Positions 5,566 to 7,575 of a DNA stretch of 7,575 bases are shown here, one piece after another. The stretch comes from an uncultured Polymorphobacter sp. (GTDB taxonomy: Bacteria > Pseudomonadota > Alphaproteobacteria > Sphingomonadales > Sphingomonadaceae). Below the pieces are notes generated by a model that saw nothing but the letters and a program-made list of their open reading frames with translations, had not been told where the DNA came from and searched no databases. Position 1 is the stretch's first letter; each line of letters opens with the position of its first letter. The position numbers were made by a program, and so were the translations under genes. The DNA is taken from the NCBI GenBank assembly GCA_937894055.1, contig CALDHQ010000606.1, positions 1-7,575 on the forward strand, in the 5' to 3' direction.

Positions 5566-6795
5566 ATGGACCTGAACTGGAGCCCGGACGATTTGGCGTT
5601 TCGCGACGAAGTGCGCGCCTTTCTCGATGCCGAGCTGACGCCCGACATGCGCGCCACCAGCGAGAAAATGACCAGCGTTTATTCGAAGCCCGAGGTGTCG
5701 CTCGAATGGCAACGCCGGCTGCACAAGCGCGGCTGGCTGGTGCCGTCATGGCCGGTCGAACACGGCGGCACCGGCTGGAGCGTCGTCCAGCGCTACATCT
5801 TCACGCGCGAGTTGGCCGAAGCCGGCGCGCCGCCGCTGTCGCCGATGGGGCTGGGGATGATCGGCCCGGTGCTGCTGCACTATGGCACGCCCGAACAGAA
5901 AGCGACGCTGCTGCCGCGGATGTTCTCGGGCGAGGATTTTTGGTGCCAGGGCTATTCCGAACCCGAGTCGGGCTCCGACCTTGCGTCGTTGCGGATGAAG
6001 GCGGTGCGTGCCAAAGACGAGGGGGGCGACCATTTCATCTGCACCGGCACCAAGATCTGGACGACGCACGCGCATTACGCCAACCGCATGTTCTGCCTGG
6101 TGCGTACGGCCGATATCGGCAAGCCGCAGCTCGGCATCACCTTCCTGCTGATCGACATGGATGCACCCGGCGTGACGGTGCGCCCGATCGTGTCGCTGAG
6201 CGGCGAGCACATCCAGAACCAGGTGATGTTCGACGGCGTGCGCGTGCCGGTCAGCAACGTCATCGGCGCCATCGATGACGGCTGGACGGTGGCGAAATAT
6301 CTGATGGAATTCGAACGCGGCGGCAGCCAGTACGCGCCCGGCCTGCGCACGCGGCTGGCGCGGCTGCGGCGCTTCCTGCGCAGCGGCGAGGCCGGCGAGA
6401 CCGGTGTCGGCCTGCGCCATGCGATGACCGACGTCGAACAGCAGATCGACGCGATGGACGCGCAGGAATTGCAGTTCATGGCGCTGCTGTCGCGCGGCGG
6501 CACGCCGGGGATGATGGCGTCGGTGCTCAAGATCCAGGGCACCGAACTGAGCCAGCGCCTGACCGAAATCGAGCTTGAGGCGAGCGGCGTCTATGGTGCG
6601 GCGTTCCAGCCGCAGCTGACCGCACCCGGCGGCGAAGTGCCGGGGTTTGTCGCGCCCGCCGGCAACAGCGGCGTCGGCCCGGCCTATGCCGCCAAGGCCG
6701 CGCCCAAATATTTCAACGACCGCGCCGGCTCGATCTACGCCGGCACCAACGAAATCCAGCGCAACATCATCTACAAACTGCTGGCGACAGCCTGA
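5566..6795 (+). CDS. Acyl-CoA dehydrogenase family protein lacking the MCAD-position catalytic Glu
   Basis: This 409-residue FAD enzyme has the full acyl-CoA dehydrogenase plan: N-terminal helical domain with GWLVPSWPVEHGGTG (56-70), a middle domain with CQGYSEPESGSDLASL (127-142) and GTKIWTTHAHYA (161-172), and a C-terminal helical domain ending SIYAGTNEIQRNII (389-402). The family oxidises an acyl-CoA to the 2-enoyl-CoA and passes electrons to ETF. The MCAD base (E in YEGT) is Ala392 here; Glu250 in MEFERGG matches the alternative base position of isovaleryl- and long-chain-type enzymes. I chose the ATG at 5566 because GGGGA (5550-5554) precedes it by 11 bases; at the in-frame ATG 5554 the purine run would abut the codon. 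It heads a plus-strand operon and diverges from the hydrolase gene. Acyl substrate unknown. Confidence 0.93.
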   Translation: MDLNWSPDDLAFRDEVRAFLDAELTPDMRATSEKMTSVYSKPEVSLEWQRRLHKRGWLVPSWPVEHGGTGWSVVQRYIFTRELAEAGAPPLSPMGLGMIGPVLLHYGTPEQKATLLPRMFSGEDFWCQGYSEPESGSDLASLRMKAVRAKDEGGDHFICTGTKIWTTHAHYANRMFCLVRTADIGKPQLGITFLLIDMDAPGVTVRPIVSLSGEHIQNQVMFDGVRVPVSNVIGAIDDGWTVAKYLMEFERGGSQYAPGLRTRLARLRRFLRSGEAGETGVGLRHAMTDVEQQIDAMDAQELQFMALLSRGGTPGMMASVLKIQGTELSQRLTEIELEASGVYGAAFQPQLTAPGGEVPGFVAPAGNSGVGPAYAAKAAPKYFNDRAGSIYAGTNEIQRNIIYKLLATA

Positions 6796-6809
6796 GGAGA
6801 ATGACGATG
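6794..6809 (+). promoter_or_regulatory. Ribosome site deciding the ferritin-like protein start
   Basis: GAGGAGA (6794-6800) overlaps the dehydrogenase stop TGA (6793-6795). It abuts an ATG at 6801 but sits correctly, with a 7-base spacer from GGAG, for the ATG at 6807. The start is therefore taken as 6807. Confidence 0.7.
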
Positions 6810-7292
6810 ACCACCTTGCCCGCATCCGCGCCCGCCACCACCGGCGCCGCCTTCGCGCACATCAACGCCGTCACCGCGCCGACGATCGACGACCTCAAGC
6901 TGATGGTGTTCCTCGAAGCCTCGGGGCTCAAGGGCTATTACGGGCTGGCGGCGGGGTCGGAAAATCCCGAAGTCCGCGCGCTGCTCGAAGCCAATGGCCG
7001 CGAGGAACTGGCGCACGCGCACCGCGTCGCGCAGGTCATCACGCTGCTGACCGGCGAGCCGTTCGCGCCGCCCGCCGATGATGAAAACCCCTATGTTTCG
7101 GCAACCGCACCGGCGCTGACCGCTGCGGTGCTCGAAGGGCTGGTGCGCGCCGAAACCAACGGCAACGACCTGTACGAAAGCTGGGCGCAAAGCATCGGCA
7201 ACGCCGAAGCCGCCGCGCTGCTGCGCCAGAACGGCAAGGAAGAAGTCCGCCACGCCGACCGCGCCGCAAAGGCGCTGGCATTGCTCGGATAG
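6807..7292 (+). CDS. Ferritin-like diiron protein with internal duplication
   Basis: This 161-residue, mostly helical protein shows the ligand pattern of ferritin-like/rubrerythrin-type diiron four-helix bundles. First half: Glu37 in FLEASG, then Glu67 and His70 in EELAH. Second half: Glu116 in RAETNG, then Glu146 and His149 in EEVRH. The Glu-to-ExxH spacing is 30 residues in both halves, and the halves are offset by 79 residues. There is no rubredoxin-like Cys4 domain and no signal peptide. Possible roles are iron handling, peroxide or oxygen reduction, or an oxygenase-like step; sequence does not decide. It begins 11 bases after the acyl-CoA dehydrogenase stop and is followed 18 bases later by a 5-oxoprolinase-like gene, so it is almost certainly co-transcribed. 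The first 25 or so residues are low-complexity (Ala, Thr, Pro) and probably disordered. Confidence 0.8.
   Translation: MTTLPASAPATTGAAFAHINAVTAPTIDDLKLMVFLEASGLKGYYGLAAGSENPEVRALLEANGREELAHAHRVAQVITLLTGEPFAPPADDENPYVSATAPALTAAVLEGLVRAETNGNDLYESWAQSIGNAEAAALLRQNGKEEVRHADRAAKALALLG
6963..7262 (+). repeat. Two-copy internal protein repeat, 79-residue period
   Basis: Residues 53-73 (6963-7025) and 132-152 (7200-7262) align without gaps. Both read N-x-E-x3-L-L-x2-N-G-[RK]-E-E-[LV]-x-H-A-x-R in outline, with identical N, E, LL, NG, EE, HA and R positions. Upstream, Glu37/Tyr44 align with Glu116/Tyr123 at the same offset. The repeat is at protein level; the DNA copies have drifted. Confidence 0.8.
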
Positions 7293-7310
7293 CCCCGCCA
7301 TAACCGGGCG

Positions 7311-7575
7311 ATGGTTGACGCAACTTCGCCCGGCTGGGAATTCTGGATCGACCGCGGCGGTACGTTCACCGACATCGTCGCGCGCGCGCCCGATGGCGTG
7401 TTGCATCTGCGCAAACTGCTGTCGAACAATCCGGCGCGCTACACCGATGCCGCGGTCGCGGGCATTCGCGCGCTGCTCGGCGTGGACGAGGGTGAAGCGG
7501 TGCCCGCCGACCGGATCGCGGCGGTCAAGATGGGCACCACGGTCGCGACCAATGCGCTGCTCGAACGCGCCGGTG
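7311..7575 (+). CDS. 5-oxoprolinase / hydantoinase A family protein, N-terminal fragment cut by window edge
   Basis: An open frame begins at ATG 7311 and runs past the right edge (88 codons plus one base). Residues 9-23 read [15 protein letters not shown], the N-terminal ASKHA-type ATP-binding motif of the HyuA/OplAH family. They are followed by [19 protein letters not shown] (34-52) and [16 protein letters not shown] (73-88). The exact opening and the KLLS-NP-Y pattern favour a fused OplAH-type 5-oxoprolinase of roughly 1200 residues over a stand-alone HyuA subunit, but the fragment cannot settle it. Family members use ATP to open 5-oxoproline or hydantoins; related acetone/acetophenone carboxylases share the domain. 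The frame has a stop at 7290-7292 (the upstream gene's stop) and 7311 is the only ATG after it. No clear Shine-Dalgarno is seen. It is the third gene of the plus-strand operon. Confidence 0.88.
   Translation, partial: MVDATSPGWEFWIDRGGTFTDIVARAPDGVLHLRKLLSNNPARYTDAAVAGIRALLGVDEGEAVPADRIAAVKMGTTVATNALLERAG

Noticed and set aside
5746..6825. 359-residue minus-strand open frame
   Set aside because: Antisense to the acyl-CoA dehydrogenase; composition is rich in Arg, His and Ala with no recognisable motif.
1..7575. Mobile elements, CRISPR arrays, tRNA or rRNA genes
   Set aside because: No transposase-like frame, terminal inverted repeats, spaced direct-repeat array or cloverleaf-like sequence was recognised; nearly every base belongs to an enzyme gene.

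Overview
This is GC-rich, gene-dense bacterial DNA: short spacers, ATGA start/stop overlaps, and long spurious open frames on the antisense strands. Gene content and style suggest an alphaproteobacterium, most likely a sphingomonad. That is an inference from composition and protein flavour; there is no rRNA or other marker to prove it. Seven complete genes and one gene cut by the right edge fill the window. No tRNA, rRNA, CRISPR array, transposase or IS end was seen, and no gene-free stretch exceeds 300 bases (the longest is about 145 bases, at 5421-5565).

Left block (69-3183). A Gfo/Idh/MocA-family NAD(P)-dependent protein (minus) diverges, across only 29 bases, from a translationally coupled pair (plus): a YdhF-like aldo/keto reductase and an SsuD-like FMNH2-dependent monooxygenase. 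An SsuD-type desulfonating monooxygenase, an aldo/keto reductase and a Gfo/Idh/MocA protein together resemble the oxidative sulfoquinovose (sulfo-SMO) pathway. In that scheme an NAD-dependent sulfoquinovosidase frees the sulfosugar, the monooxygenase removes sulfite to leave 6-oxo-glucose, and the aldo/keto reductase makes glucose. The flavin reductase and transporter are not in the window and could lie to the left, where an AT-rich operator-like sequence sits at bases 1-21.

Middle block (3185-5420, minus). A dienelactone-hydrolase-family enzyme is followed 4 bases later by a Tat-exported, Cys-type sulfatase carrying a C-S-P-N-R formylglycine motif. The sulfatase converges on the monooxygenase with one base between the two stop codons.

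Right block (5566-7575, plus). An acyl-CoA dehydrogenase, a small internally duplicated diiron ferritin-like protein, and the first 88 codons of an OplAH/HyuA-type 5-oxoprolinase/hydantoinase form a probable operon with gaps of 11 and 18 bases. The acyl-CoA dehydrogenase has Ala where the MCAD-type catalytic Glu would be. The ferritin-like protein shows two copies of the ligand pattern E-x29-E-x2-H exactly 79 residues apart. I do not know a pathway that joins these three genes.

The most interesting signals are the candidate sulfosugar-degradation module on the left and the uncharacterised dehydrogenase/diiron-protein/oxoprolinase operon on the right.
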